From assembly GCF_002222615.2 (NCBI RefSeq), contig NZ_CP022412.2:2790001-2854000 (forward strand): 64,000 bases of DNA, in the 5' to 3' direction. Under the pieces are notes generated by a model. The model was not told where the DNA came from. It made no database searches and was given only the letters and a program-made list of their open reading frames with translations. Below are positions 36,477 through 45,546 of this stretch, one piece after another; position 1 is the first letter of the stretch, and the number at the start of each line of letters is the position of its first letter. This DNA is from Bacteroides caccae. GTDB lineage: Bacteria; Bacteroidota; Bacteroidia; Bacteroidales; Bacteroidaceae. Both the position numbers and the translations under genes were made by a program.

Positions 36477-36536
36477 TACCTGGAATCTGATATCAGAGCG
36501 TCATACATAATACTTAAAACTTAATACTTAAAATAT

Positions 36537-37679
36537 ATGTATATATTTCTACAACAATATTGGTGGCTGATCGTTTCCTTGCTGGGAGCCATACTTGTGT
36601 TCTTATTGTTTGTGCAAGGAGGTAATTCGTTATTGTTCTGTCTGGGCAAGACGGAAGAACATCGCAAGATGTTGGTAAATTCTACCGGTCGCAAATGGGA
36701 GTTTACGTTTACTACATTGGTAACGTTCGGAGGTGCTTTCTTTGCTTCATTTCCTTTATTTTATAGTACCAGTTTCGGCGGAGCTTATTGGCTTTGGATG
36801 ATTATTCTTTTCAGTTTTGTGTTGCAGGCTGTCAGCTATGAATTTCAGAGTAAGGCAGGCAATCTGTTAGGTAAAAAGACATACCGGACGTTTTTGGTGA
36901 TTAACGGGGTAGTGGGGCCTTTGTTGCTTGGCGGGGCAGTTGCTACTTTTTTCACCGGTTCTGATTTTTATATCAATAAGGCGAATATGACGGATACCAT
37001 TATGCCGGTTATCAGTCATTGGGGCAATGGGTGGCATGGACTTGATGCATTGACCAATATCTGGAATGTGATTCTGGGGCTGGCTGTATTTTTCCTCGCT
37101 CGTGTGTTGGGCGCACTTTATTTCATTAATAATATAGATGATAAAGAATTGACCGATAAATGCCGTCGTGCCGTACTGAATAATACGGTTTTATTCTTAT
37201 TATTCTTTCTGGCTTTCGTCATCCGTACATTGGTATCCGACGGTTTTGCCGTAAATCCTGATACGCAGGAGGTTTATATGCAGCCATTCAAGTACTTTAC
37301 TAACTTTATCGAAATGCCGGTTGTATTAATCCTTTTCCTTATCGGAGTGGTATTGGTTCTCTTTGGAATCGGAAAGACGGTTCTTAAAAAGACTTTTGAT
37401 AAGGGAATCTGGTTTACGGGCATTGGCACTGTGCTGACGGTTTTATCCCTGTTATTGGTAGCCGGATACAACAATACTGCTTATTATCCGTCTTATACGG
37501 ATTTGCAAAGTTCATTGACTCTGGCCAATAGCTGTTCCAGCGAATTTACGCTTAAAACAATGGCGTATGTTTCTATTCTTGTTCCGTTCGTTCTTGCCTA
37601 TATATTCTATGCATGGCGCAGCATCGACCGTCATAAGATTACAGAGAAAGAAATGGATGAGGGAGGGCATTCTTACTAA
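36537..37679 (+). CDS. cydB: Cytochrome bd ubiquinol oxidase subunit II
   Basis: An inner-membrane subunit of 380 residues with about eight to nine membrane segments, pairing with CydA. The N-terminal LQQYWWLIVSLLGAILVFL and the histidine-containing central region fit the family. It is the last gene of the DUF4492-cydA-cydB operon, separated from cydA by 60 bp. The stop is followed by an inverted-repeat terminator (37738-37781). No CydX-like ORF or CydDC exporter is adjacent. Confidence 0.96.
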   Translation: MYIFLQQYWWLIVSLLGAILVFLLFVQGGNSLLFCLGKTEEHRKMLVNSTGRKWEFTFTTLVTFGGAFFASFPLFYSTSFGGAYWLWMIILFSFVLQAVSYEFQSKAGNLLGKKTYRTFLVINGVVGPLLLGGAVATFFTGSDFYINKANMTDTIMPVISHWGNGWHGLDALTNIWNVILGLAVFFLARVLGALYFINNIDDKELTDKCRRAVLNNTVLFLLFFLAFVIRTLVSDGFAVNPDTQEVYMQPFKYFTNFIEMPVVLILFLIGVVLVLFGIGKTVLKKTFDKGIWFTGIGTVLTVLSLLLVAGYNNTAYYPSYTDLQSSLTLANSCSSEFTLKTMAYVSILVPFVLAYIFYAWRSIDRHKITEKEMDEGGHSY

Positions 37680-37737
37680 ATGATACGGGTCGGACGTTGA
37701 TAATGAATCAGGAACGATAATTTTGATTAAAACGATA

Positions 37738-37781
37738 AACGGTGAACAAGCCTGCGATAGATGCGTAACTTGTTCACCGTT
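37738..37781. terminator. Inverted-repeat terminator after cydB
   Basis: Perfect 13-nt arms AACGGTGAACAAG (37738-37750) and CTTGTTCACCGTT (37769-37781), extended imperfectly outward by ACGAT/ATCGT, with a T-run on the plus strand. It serves convergent genes. The arm core is shared with the hairpin after fbp. Confidence 0.75.
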
Positions 37782-37804
37782 CATTTTTATCGTTCTCCGT
37801 CGTT

Positions 37805-38761
37805 TTATTTATTCACAACGTTTTCCGGTGTTCCGGCAATGTATGCTTGGAGGTTACTGATCGCCATATTCATCAGGCGTTCGCGAGCTTCGGTTGTAGC
37901 CCATGCGATATGCGGGGTGATGTAGCAGTTCTTTGCAGTCAGTAACGGATTGTCGGCACGAGGAGGTTCGGTAGAAAGCACGTCTACTCCGGCAGCATAA
38001 ATCTTCCCGCTGTTCAGTGCGTCTGCCAAGTCTTGTTCGTTGATGAGCGGACCACGGCCTGTATTGATAAGAATAGCGTTCGGCTTCATCATAGCGAGAC
38101 GGCGGGCGTTCACCAGTTCGTGAGTTTCTGGGGTAAGCGGGCAGTGAAGGCTGACAATATCACATTCGCTGAACAGTTGGTCTAAGTCCATTTTCTTGAT
38201 TTCCGGCGGCAACTGGAAGTGTGACTTGGAAGTCAGTGCATAAACCTGCATACCGAAACCGATAGCAACACGAGCAGTTGTGTAACCTGTATTTCCCAGT
38301 CCGACCAAACCGATTTTCTTGTCTCTCAGTTCCATTAAAGGAGTATCCCAAAAACAGAAATCCTTGCTGTTTGTCCAACGACCTTTGTGGACTTCTTCCG
38401 AATGGCGCTGTACTTGTTGGGAGATATTCAGGATATGTGCAAATACCATTTGAGCTACGGAAGCGGTGCTGTATGCGGGAATATTGGTAACAATGATACC
38501 GCGTTCTTTGGCAGCAGCCGTATCGACAACGTTGTATCCGGTAGCCAATACACCGATATATTTCAGTTCGGGCAAGGCAGCCATGTGGTCTGCATTGATG
38601 ATTACCTTGTTAGTCAGAATTACTTCTGCACCGGCTGAACGTTCTAATACTTCTTCGGGGGCGGTACGGTCGTAAATCGTACATTCTCCGAGAGCCTTTA
38701 AACCTTCCCAGGATATATCTCCGGGATTGGCGGCAAAGCCGTCTAAAATAACAATTTTCAT
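37805..38761 (-). CDS. D-2-hydroxyacid dehydrogenase
   Basis: A cytoplasmic NAD-dependent dehydrogenase of 318 residues. The nucleotide-binding motif GLVGLGNTGYTTARVAIGFG lies in the middle, and the catalytic trio is visible: Arg in INTGRGPLIN, Glu in LSTEPP and His in ITPHIAWAT. The sequence looks most like the glycerate dehydrogenase/hydroxypyruvate reductase branch, but the substrate cannot be decided from sequence. The gene stands about 70 bp downstream of rarA on the same strand. Confidence 0.92.
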   Translation of the reverse strand: MKIVILDGFAANPGDISWEGLKALGECTIYDRTAPEEVLERSAGAEVILTNKVIINADHMAALPELKYIGVLATGYNVVDTAAAKERGIIVTNIPAYSTASVAQMVFAHILNISQQVQRHSEEVHKGRWTNSKDFCFWDTPLMELRDKKIGLVGLGNTGYTTARVAIGFGMQVYALTSKSHFQLPPEIKKMDLDQLFSECDIVSLHCPLTPETHELVNARRLAMMKPNAILINTGRGPLINEQDLADALNSGKIYAAGVDVLSTEPPRADNPLLTAKNCYITPHIAWATTEARERLMNMAISNLQAYIAGTPENVVNK

Positions 38762-38827
38762 TTTCTATTTTAGTATTAATAATATGTTATACGTTTCTTG
38801 TTGTTTTATTTTGTTTCTGCCATTAGC

Positions 38828-40099
38828 CTACTTCTTGAATTTGTCTCCCCAGAGCTGTATCATCCGTTCGGCATGTTTCTGTTCGGCAGGATTGTTCTGC
38901 GGTTGCCATATCCGTTTGTCTTTCAGTTCATCCGGCAGGAATTGCTGTTTGACGAAATTGCCTTCGTAGCTGTGGGCATATTTATATTCCTGTCCGTACC
39001 CTAATTGCTTCATCAGCTTTGTCGGTGCATTGCGCAAGTGCAGGGGGACAGGCAGATTACCCGTAGAACGGACTAATTCCAATGCGTCATTAATAGCGCT
39101 ATAAGCAGAATTACTTTTGGGACTGGTGGCCAGATAAATGGTCGTTTCGGCCAGAGGAATTCTTCCTTCGGGCCAACCGATTTTCATCAATGTCTCAAAA
39201 CAGGCGTTGGCAAGAAGTAATGCATTCGGATTAGCCAAACCGATGTCTTCGGCAGCAGAAATAACAAGTCTGCGGGCAATGAAAGCAGGATCTTCACCTC
39301 CTTCAACCATACGGGCAAGCCAGTAGATAGCACCGTCGGGATCGCTGCCGCGGATAGACTTGATGAAAGCGGAGATGATGTCATAATGCATTTCCCCGTC
39401 TTTGTCATAAGCAAGCGGATTCTGTTGCAGTCGTTCTGTCACCATATCGTCAGTGATGACAACAGTATCGTCAGTGTCCGACTCTACAACGAGTTCCAGT
39501 ATATTAAGCAACTTGCGTGCGTCTCCACCGGAGAAGCGCAACATAGCTGTGGTTTCTTTCAGTTCAATCTTACGTTCTTTCAGCACCGTGTCTGTACTAA
39601 TGGCACGTTCCAGAAGTTCCAGTAGATCTTCTTTCTCCAGAGATTTCAGCACATAAAGCTGGCAGCGGGACAAGAGAGGACGAATCACTTCGAACGACGG
39701 GTTCTCCGTGGTGGCACCGATGAGTGTCACCGTACCGTTTTCCACTGCTCCCAACAAAGAGTCCTGCTGCGACTTGCTAAACCGATGAATTTCATCGATA
39801 AACAGAATCGGGCTGGATTGGGAGAAAAATCGGTTGCTCTTGGCACGGTCTATCACTTCGCGGACATCTTTCACGCCGGAAGTTACTGCACTTAAAGTAT
39901 AAAACGGAGTTTCCAGTTTGTTGGCGATAATCTGTGCCAGTGTCGTTTTTCCCACTCCGGGAGGTCCCCAAAGAATAAACGAAGAAATGCGTCCTGCGTC
40001 AATCATCTTCCGCAGGATAGCGCCCGGTCCCACTAAGTGTTTCTGACCGATATATTCATCCAGAGTTTTTGGCCGTAACCGTTCTGCTAAAGGTTGCAT
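38828..40099 (-). CDS. rarA: Replication-associated recombination protein A (AAA ATPase)
   Basis: A cytoplasmic ATPase of 423 residues (RarA/MgsA/WRNIP1 family) that acts at stalled replication forks. Walker A GPPGVGKTT is at 45-53, Walker B ILFIDEIHRF near 95, and sensor region GATTENPSFE near 125. The C-terminal MgsA domain includes GSDPDGAIYWLARMVEGGEDP. The opening AERLRPKTLDEYIGQKHLVG is typical. It starts four bases after the stop of the DUF5686 gene, so the two are translated from one mRNA. Confidence 0.96.
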   Translation of the reverse strand: MQPLAERLRPKTLDEYIGQKHLVGPGAILRKMIDAGRISSFILWGPPGVGKTTLAQIIANKLETPFYTLSAVTSGVKDVREVIDRAKSNRFFSQSSPILFIDEIHRFSKSQQDSLLGAVENGTVTLIGATTENPSFEVIRPLLSRCQLYVLKSLEKEDLLELLERAISTDTVLKERKIELKETTAMLRFSGGDARKLLNILELVVESDTDDTVVITDDMVTERLQQNPLAYDKDGEMHYDIISAFIKSIRGSDPDGAIYWLARMVEGGEDPAFIARRLVISAAEDIGLANPNALLLANACFETLMKIGWPEGRIPLAETTIYLATSPKSNSAYSAINDALELVRSTGNLPVPLHLRNAPTKLMKQLGYGQEYKYAHSYEGNFVKQQFLPDELKDKRIWQPQNNPAEQKHAERMIQLWGDKFKK

Positions 40100-40103
40100 A
40101 AGT

Positions 40104-42680
40104 TTAGAATACCATTAATACCATGAAACGAATACCGTTTTTGTTGATACCCGGATTATCACGGTAAGTGAAACGATGTACATATTCAACGTGCAGCAAC
40201 TTGAAAATGTTGTAAATGCCGACGCTTGCTTCTACGTAAGGTACTTTCGGGTCCATTACGAAACTGGTGAATTTACCGTCGCGCGTCGGGAAACGGAACA
40301 AGTCGGGATTGCTGCTTTTAAACGGATTGTTCTTGTCTGTCAACGTACCCCACAATGCGCGGACACGGAACATTTCTCTCCATTTCAAGTTTTTGAGTAA
40401 AGGAATGCGGTTGAACAACTTTCCATTCATATCGTAGGATATGGACATGGAAGCGAAGCGGTCGTTCAGGAATTCCATATTGTTAATCAAACAGAACGTT
40501 TCGCGCTGGGTGATATATGACAAGTTGGCTTCCGGCAAAATCAACAGTGGGAAAGGAACGGTATTCCACTCTGCGCCTGCCTTCACGCTGCAATCAATCT
40601 TGCCCCATGAGGCGGGAAGCCAGAAACGTTTCCAGATACTTGCTTCCGTACGGTTGAAATTATATTCTCCTCCCAGCACTCCTTTGAATCCCATGGCATG
40701 AGTCAGCGTAAAGACCGGAGCGTCTAAAGATACGGGGACACGGCGTTGTTTTGAGTTGACGAACGACTCTCCCGGTGCATAACGCAATGTCATGCTGGCT
40801 TCGGAGGTTGTGACGTCGTGTACGCGTGTCTGCGCAGCGTCATTCCGCAGATATTCCAGTTTCCCGGTCGGCTCGTCGTTACGGTGACGGAGCATGGCTT
40901 TTACACCGAATCCGGTAGGCGTTTCCAGTTCATAATTGATAGTCGCGTCGCGCATGTATGACATCTGGTCTACGGTGGTCGTTTTCAGTGACAGGAAGAT
41001 ATTATCCTTGTCAGTAAACAGAAACTTGTCCATTGGAGACATTACATCATAACTATAAGTGGCGGAGATGTAATGTTTGGGAAATTCCCATACCACATAA
41101 TCACGTTTGTTGAACGAATAAGTCAGCGTTCCGCTATATTTCCAGCGCTTGTCTTTCAGACCGTATGCTCCGTAACCGCTAAGGAACCAGTGTGGATTGA
41201 GGTTTGCGGTCGTCATACCACTCAACCGGAAACGGGTTCCGTCGATGTAGTTGCTCGAAATCATGGTGTTGATAGGGCCGATGTCGAACTTGTTCGGGCG
41301 GCCTTTGCCGGATGTTTCCACAAAGTTCTCAATCAGGGCTTTTGCACCGAAGATGATGTATTTGAATCCCGGAATCTGTTCGAGACGATTAACGAAAAGG
41401 TCCATAGTGCTTTCTTTTTTAGTCAGCGGCACCTGGCGCACGCTTGCCCAGTATTCGTCACTTTTCGAAAGCATATCCGCCTCTTTTATCACCTCTCCTT
41501 TCAATCGGAAGAGTCGCGGCTCTATCGGGTCGAACTGATAATTCGTATATTTCGTGGTACGTTCTACTTGTAGTCCTCCTGCCGTTTTGTTGGAACTCCA
41601 TGAAAGGTCTACGGTCATGTTGTCATCCGACAATACCCAGTTTCCGTTGGGGAGTTGTTCGTATTGTTGCACGATATCCATGCGGTTGACGAAGTTGACT
41701 CCGGTCTTTTTTGGCAGGTTCATGGTACATTTCTGAACGGCATATGTAGAATCGTTCAGCACGTATAGATGTCCGGTAAAACCGAAATCCTGTGAGTTTT
41801 GCGGAACGAAAGTAAGATGTACACATTCGCGTTTGTCAACCATTAATGTATCCATTAGGTAGTATTTATAAAATGAAATGGCACTACTGCCGATAGGGCT
41901 GACAAAGCGTTGTTGCAACAAACGGATATCGTCCTCGTAGATGTTAATATCGGCAAAAACATCCTTTAATACGGTGCCGAGCATATCTCCGGTGTTGAAG
42001 AACTCTTCGATACCGTTAGAGTTTTTTCCTTTAATAATGGTCTTTTTGTTCTGAGGGTCTTTGCGGAAGATAGTTTGCGAAGCTGTTTCTTGCACGGAGA
42101 TAGGAAGAATCAGTTTGTTGGTAGTTTCCGAAACTTCCACCTGATCTTTCAGGAAAGAATATTTCTTATAAATCCCTTTTTCCAGTTTTTCCGGTGTGAG
42201 ATCGTTGATCGACATTTTCATCTTCTCGTATTTGTCGTACTGGTAGTAATCGTTCACTTCGAGGACTTGTGCCTTTTTGTGTTCGATGACTTTCTTCATA
42301 AATTCGACTGCCGGGTTATTCTTGCGGGAGTACTTTTCCTTTTTGGGCTTTACTACTACTTCGTTCAATACGACATTGTCCGGGGCCAGTTGTATGTTGA
42401 TTGTCTGGTTGCCTGAACCGACTTTCACCGTTTTACTGATATACCCCACTGCGGAGAACACGAGTGTCCCCCCGTTTCTGCGGGTTTCAAGCTTATATTC
42501 TCCGTCGATATTGGTGATAGTTCCCATGTCTCTTTTTTCCTGATAGTAGACAGAGATATACATCAATGGCTCATGGGTTACGGAATCTGTAACCACCCCT
42601 TTAATTTGCTGCGCAAAAGCATTTGAACCTGCCAATACGAGTAAGAACAGTATAAGTATTTTGCTATATCGTTGTTTCAT
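40104..42680 (-). CDS. DUF5686 outer-membrane protein with carboxypeptidase-like N-terminal domain
   Basis: A large exported protein of 858 residues. A signal peptide ends near residue 23 (AGSNAFA). Residues 24-105 form a CarboxypepD_reg-like beta-sandwich (IKGVVTDSVTHEPLMYISVY) as seen at the N-terminus of many TonB-linked proteins. The remainder matches DUF5686 and its end is a series of alternating aromatic strands closing with the residues KNGIRFMVLMVF. That is an outer-membrane barrel signature with terminal Phe. Function is not established. It is the first gene of a unit with rarA. A minus-strand TAACTTTG box lies at 42700-42707, and the 22-bp-period palindrome array begins about 140 bp upstream of the start codon. 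Confidence 0.9.
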   Translation of the reverse strand: MKQRYSKILILFLLVLAGSNAFAQQIKGVVTDSVTHEPLMYISVYYQEKRDMGTITNIDGEYKLETRRNGGTLVFSAVGYISKTVKVGSGNQTINIQLAPDNVVLNEVVVKPKKEKYSRKNNPAVEFMKKVIEHKKAQVLEVNDYYQYDKYEKMKMSINDLTPEKLEKGIYKKYSFLKDQVEVSETTNKLILPISVQETASQTIFRKDPQNKKTIIKGKNSNGIEEFFNTGDMLGTVLKDVFADINIYEDDIRLLQQRFVSPIGSSAISFYKYYLMDTLMVDKRECVHLTFVPQNSQDFGFTGHLYVLNDSTYAVQKCTMNLPKKTGVNFVNRMDIVQQYEQLPNGNWVLSDDNMTVDLSWSSNKTAGGLQVERTTKYTNYQFDPIEPRLFRLKGEVIKEADMLSKSDEYWASVRQVPLTKKESTMDLFVNRLEQIPGFKYIIFGAKALIENFVETSGKGRPNKFDIGPINTMISSNYIDGTRFRLSGMTTANLNPHWFLSGYGAYGLKDKRWKYSGTLTYSFNKRDYVVWEFPKHYISATYSYDVMSPMDKFLFTDKDNIFLSLKTTTVDQMSYMRDATINYELETPTGFGVKAMLRHRNDEPTGKLEYLRNDAAQTRVHDVTTSEASMTLRYAPGESFVNSKQRRVPVSLDAPVFTLTHAMGFKGVLGGEYNFNRTEASIWKRFWLPASWGKIDCSVKAGAEWNTVPFPLLILPEANLSYITQRETFCLINNMEFLNDRFASMSISYDMNGKLFNRIPLLKNLKWREMFRVRALWGTLTDKNNPFKSSNPDLFRFPTRDGKFTSFVMDPKVPYVEASVGIYNIFKLLHVEYVHRFTYRDNPGINKNGIRFMVLMVF

Positions 42681-42818
42681 AACGTTCGTAGTAGGGCTGC
42701 AAAGTTAACAAATAACTCGGATGTTAACAGAATATATAACTTTTTTTACCCATAGTTTTTTGTTATTTGCAAGCTGTTATCGTTTGACAATGAAAGGAAT
42801 TAGTGGGTGATTCGCCTT

Positions 42819-43053
42819 TCTATAAATGAGTATCCCGCTTGTTACATTGGGTTCCCTTGCTTGTTACATTTGGTTTCCCGGCTTGAAACACTTTGTTCCC
42901 TCATGAGAAATCTTTGGTTTCGCTATATGAAACCCAAAGTTTCAAGCGTCTGAAACTAAAGTTTCTCCGTGATGAAACTAAAGTTTCCCATTGATGAAAC
43001 TATGGTTTCTCATAAGGAAACTTTTAGTTTCCCGGCACGAAACTAAAATTGGT
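42819..43053. repeat. Tandem array of 22-bp units containing a GAAACTnnAGTTTC palindrome
   Basis: Ten recognisable units start at 42841, 42863, 42885, 42907, 42929, 42952, 42974, 42996, 43017 and 43039, so the period is 22 bp (21-23). A more eroded unit lies at 42819. The best units (42952-42965, 42974-42987) are perfect 14-bp palindromes GAAACTAAAGTTTC up to the centre; others diverge outward from the array middle. Spacers of about 8 nt differ between units. The period is not a multiple of three and no ORF is supported. The array fills most of the 408-bp gap between wecB and the DUF5686 gene. Confidence 0.85.
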
Positions 43054-43088
43054 ATGCCGGGAAATGATAAAAGGTATATAGGGCGATA

Positions 43089-44174
43089 TTATTTGCCGGT
43101 AAGGATTTGTACAATGCGTTCGGCTGTACGTCCGTCCCAGCGTTCGGGAAGCTCACCTCGTTTCCATTCACCTTTCATCAGTGTATCCATTGCCTTGGCA
43201 AGTTCGGCAGGGTCTTCACCGACTAATTCGTTAGTCCCCATTCGCCAAGTTTCCGGGTGTTCGGCATACGTATTCAGCGTGATGCAGGGAATGCCCAGGA
43301 AAGTAGCTTCTTCGGCCACATTGCCGGAATCTGTGATGATTCCTTTTGCTTTGTTGATGAGATATCCGAAGAAGAGGTAGTTCTGCGGTGGCATGATATG
43401 AAGATTCGGGGCTTCGATGCCTAACTCTTTGATCGCGTTGCGTACATAAGTATGTAAAGGTGCAACGATAGGCGTTCCTGCTGATTTTTCAATGATTGTA
43501 TTCAAAAGCTGGCGCAGGTTCTCTTTGTCGTTGAGGAGTACGCGGCGGTTGAGAGTGAGCAGGAGATAGTTACCTTCTTTCAGTCCCAATACGGAAAACC
43601 AAATCGGTTTGAGTAACCGGTTCCGGTTATAGCGAATCGTATCAATCAAGATATTACCGACATAATATACATTTTCGCTTTCTGTTCCTGTTTGGTTCAG
43701 GTTACGGTTGGCAACCATTCCGGCTGTGAACAGATAGTCGGACAATCCGTCCGTAATCATGCGGTTCACTTCTTTCGGCATTTTCATATCGAAAGAACGG
43801 GTACCGGCTACGAGGTGGGCAACTTTGATTCCTTGTTTCTTGGCAACGATAGCGCAGCTCATGGTGGCAGTGAGGTCGTCTACCACGAGAACAACGTGTG
43901 CCGGGTTTTCAGTCAATTCCTGCTCGAAGGCTACCATGATTCCGGCTGTCAAACTTGTTGGATTACTGCTTTCTACTCCCAAATACACATCGGGAGCCTT
44001 CATGTCGAGGTCTGAAAACAGTGAAGCATCCAAACTGGTATCATCTTTTCTACCTGTATATACCAGGCGGTAAGAGATACTTTTACCCAGCGCCCGTGCG
44101 GCTTCAATAGCCCGTGTAATGGGTGCTATCTTCATGAAATTGGGGCGTGCCCCGGCAACAATTGTTATTTTCAT
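43089..44174 (-). CDS. wecB: UDP-N-acetylglucosamine 2-epimerase (non-hydrolysing)
   Basis: A cytoplasmic enzyme of 361 residues that interconverts UDP-GlcNAc and UDP-ManNAc. The opening MKITIVAGARPNFMKIAPI and the nucleotide-binding KGIITDSGNVAEEATFLGIP are characteristic. UDP-ManNAc feeds surface polysaccharide synthesis, but no glycosyltransferase is adjacent, so this is a supply gene outside a cluster. A minus-strand TACTTTTG box at 44209-44216 is a likely promoter, in the divergent gap with the TRIC gene. Downstream lies the 22-bp-period array. Confidence 0.93.
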   Translation of the reverse strand: MKITIVAGARPNFMKIAPITRAIEAARALGKSISYRLVYTGRKDDTSLDASLFSDLDMKAPDVYLGVESSNPTSLTAGIMVAFEQELTENPAHVVLVVDDLTATMSCAIVAKKQGIKVAHLVAGTRSFDMKMPKEVNRMITDGLSDYLFTAGMVANRNLNQTGTESENVYYVGNILIDTIRYNRNRLLKPIWFSVLGLKEGNYLLLTLNRRVLLNDKENLRQLLNTIIEKSAGTPIVAPLHTYVRNAIKELGIEAPNLHIMPPQNYLFFGYLINKAKGIITDSGNVAEEATFLGIPCITLNTYAEHPETWRMGTNELVGEDPAELAKAMDTLMKGEWKRGELPERWDGRTAERIVQILTGK

Positions 44175-44266
44175 ACTGTTTCTATCAAATTCAGTTTAAT
44201 TCTTGAAGCAAAAGTACATTTTCTTACGGAATTTATTTGTTACTTTGCAAACAAAATAACAAATAT

Positions 44267-44908
44267 ATGCCCACATTCGTTCAAATTCTTGATTTTATAG
44301 GCACATTTGCCTTTGCTATTAGTGGTATCCGGCTAGCTTCGGCAAAGCGATTCGACTGGTTCGGAGCTTACGTCGTAGGTCTTGCTACGGCTATTGGTGG
44401 TGGTACAATCCGTGATGTTCTGCTCGATGTTACTCCCGGGTGGATGACAGACCCTATTTATTTAATTTGTACAGGCGTAGCATTGCTTTGGGTGATTTGT
44501 TTCGGACGCTGGCTGATCCGCCTCAATAATACTTTCTTTATTTTCGACTCGATCGGTCTGGCACTGTTTACTGTTGTAGGTGTAGGCAAGAGCATTGCTT
44601 TGGGCTATCCTTTCTGGGTGGCTATCATCATGGGTAGCATTACGGGAGCGGCAGGCGGTGTGATTCGTGATGTCTTTATCAACGAAATCCCGCTAATTTT
44701 CAGAAAAGAGATTTATGCAATGGCGTGCGTAGTAGGCGGCATCACTTACTGGCTTTGTCATGTCGCAGGCATGGAGTCGTACGGATGTCAATTGGTTGGC
44801 GGTTCGACAGTTTTTCTTGCCCGTATTCTCGCCGTGAAATACCACATCTGCCTGCCTATATTAAAAGGTAGTGACGAAGTGGAGGCAAACGAGAACAAAG
44901 AGCAATGA
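44267..44908 (+). CDS. TRIC family cation channel (YadS/UPF0126)
   Basis: An inner-membrane protein of 213 residues with two internal repeats of three membrane segments and a seventh segment. Conserved glycine-rich pairs ATAIGGGTIRDVLLD and GSITGAAGGVIRDVF mark the duplication of the bacterial trimeric intracellular cation channel family. The start is set at 44267 (MPTFVQILDFIGTFAF); the ten residues upstream in the frame are not family-like. Homologues conduct potassium or other monovalent cations; its role here is unknown. Confidence 0.9.
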   Translation: MPTFVQILDFIGTFAFAISGIRLASAKRFDWFGAYVVGLATAIGGGTIRDVLLDVTPGWMTDPIYLICTGVALLWVICFGRWLIRLNNTFFIFDSIGLALFTVVGVGKSIALGYPFWVAIIMGSITGAAGGVIRDVFINEIPLIFRKEIYAMACVVGGITYWLCHVAGMESYGCQLVGGSTVFLARILAVKYHICLPILKGSDEVEANENKEQ

Positions 44909-44923
44909 CGGAAGGAAGTTGGT

Positions 44924-45418
44924 TTATTCTTCCTTCACGTCCAGTTCCCCCTGGAAGCTTATGGATTGACGGTTTTGCATATTGACGTCAATACTTGTCG
45001 AACCATTTGAATATACTTTCACTCTGAAATCAAACTTATCTTCCGGGTTGCGGGCGGTGAATGTGATTACTGAATTGCCTTTCTTGTCCAGTTTCATGTT
45101 ATACTCTTTAAGAGGGGCTTTGAAATTGAGTCCATTGCCTCCTCCGTAAGGGATACTGTAAGCCCGACCATAATAAGGTAAATAGGAGATTACCGAATCG
45201 TTTCTGATTTCCAGTGAGTATAAACTGGTCAATGGAATAGACCGGCCGCGCATAGGCATGGCGGTATTGACGTCTATCTTATAATTCTCTGAAACAATCA
45301 GTTCTTTCACAGCTTCTTTCTTCTGTTCCTTTTTCTCTTTCTTGCTTTGAGCCGAAAGAGTAGGAAGACCAACTAGCAAAGCTAGCAACAGCATAAGGAT
45401 TTGTTTTTTCATTTTCAT
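44924..45418 (-). CDS. DUF4251 domain exported protein
   Basis: An exported protein of about 164 residues. The start MKMKKQILMLLLALLVGLPT is preferred (45418, or two codons later); the longer frame to 45460 lacks a signal. The mature part begins with a Lys/Glu-rich segment (SKKEKKEQKKEAVKE) and continues into the DUF4251 beta domain with motifs GRSIPLTSLYSLEIRND and SYLPYYGRAYSIPYGGG. The family is common in Bacteroides and its function is not known. Convergent with the TRIC gene. Confidence 0.85.
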   Translation of the reverse strand: MKMKKQILMLLLALLVGLPTLSAQSKKEKKEQKKEAVKELIVSENYKIDVNTAMPMRGRSIPLTSLYSLEIRNDSVISYLPYYGRAYSIPYGGGNGLNFKAPLKEYNMKLDKKGNSVITFTARNPEDKFDFRVKVYSNGSTSIDVNMQNRQSISFQGELDVKEE

Positions 45419-45546
45419 GTCAGTTGCATTTAGGTTGATATATATATGTATAACAATCAAATATACTAAAAAGTCAGGAACTCCTCTCTTTTCTTTAATG
45501 AAAATTAAACAGAAATCCTGACCTTTATCTTATATTTCAGAAGAAC

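Noticed and set aside
42841..43053. CRISPR array
   Set aside because: Repeats are only 14-15 bp, imperfect, with 8-nt spacers, and there are no cas genes in the window.
42991..43380. Plus-strand frame of 129 codons
   Set aside because: It runs across the palindrome array and antisense into wecB; composition is not protein-like.
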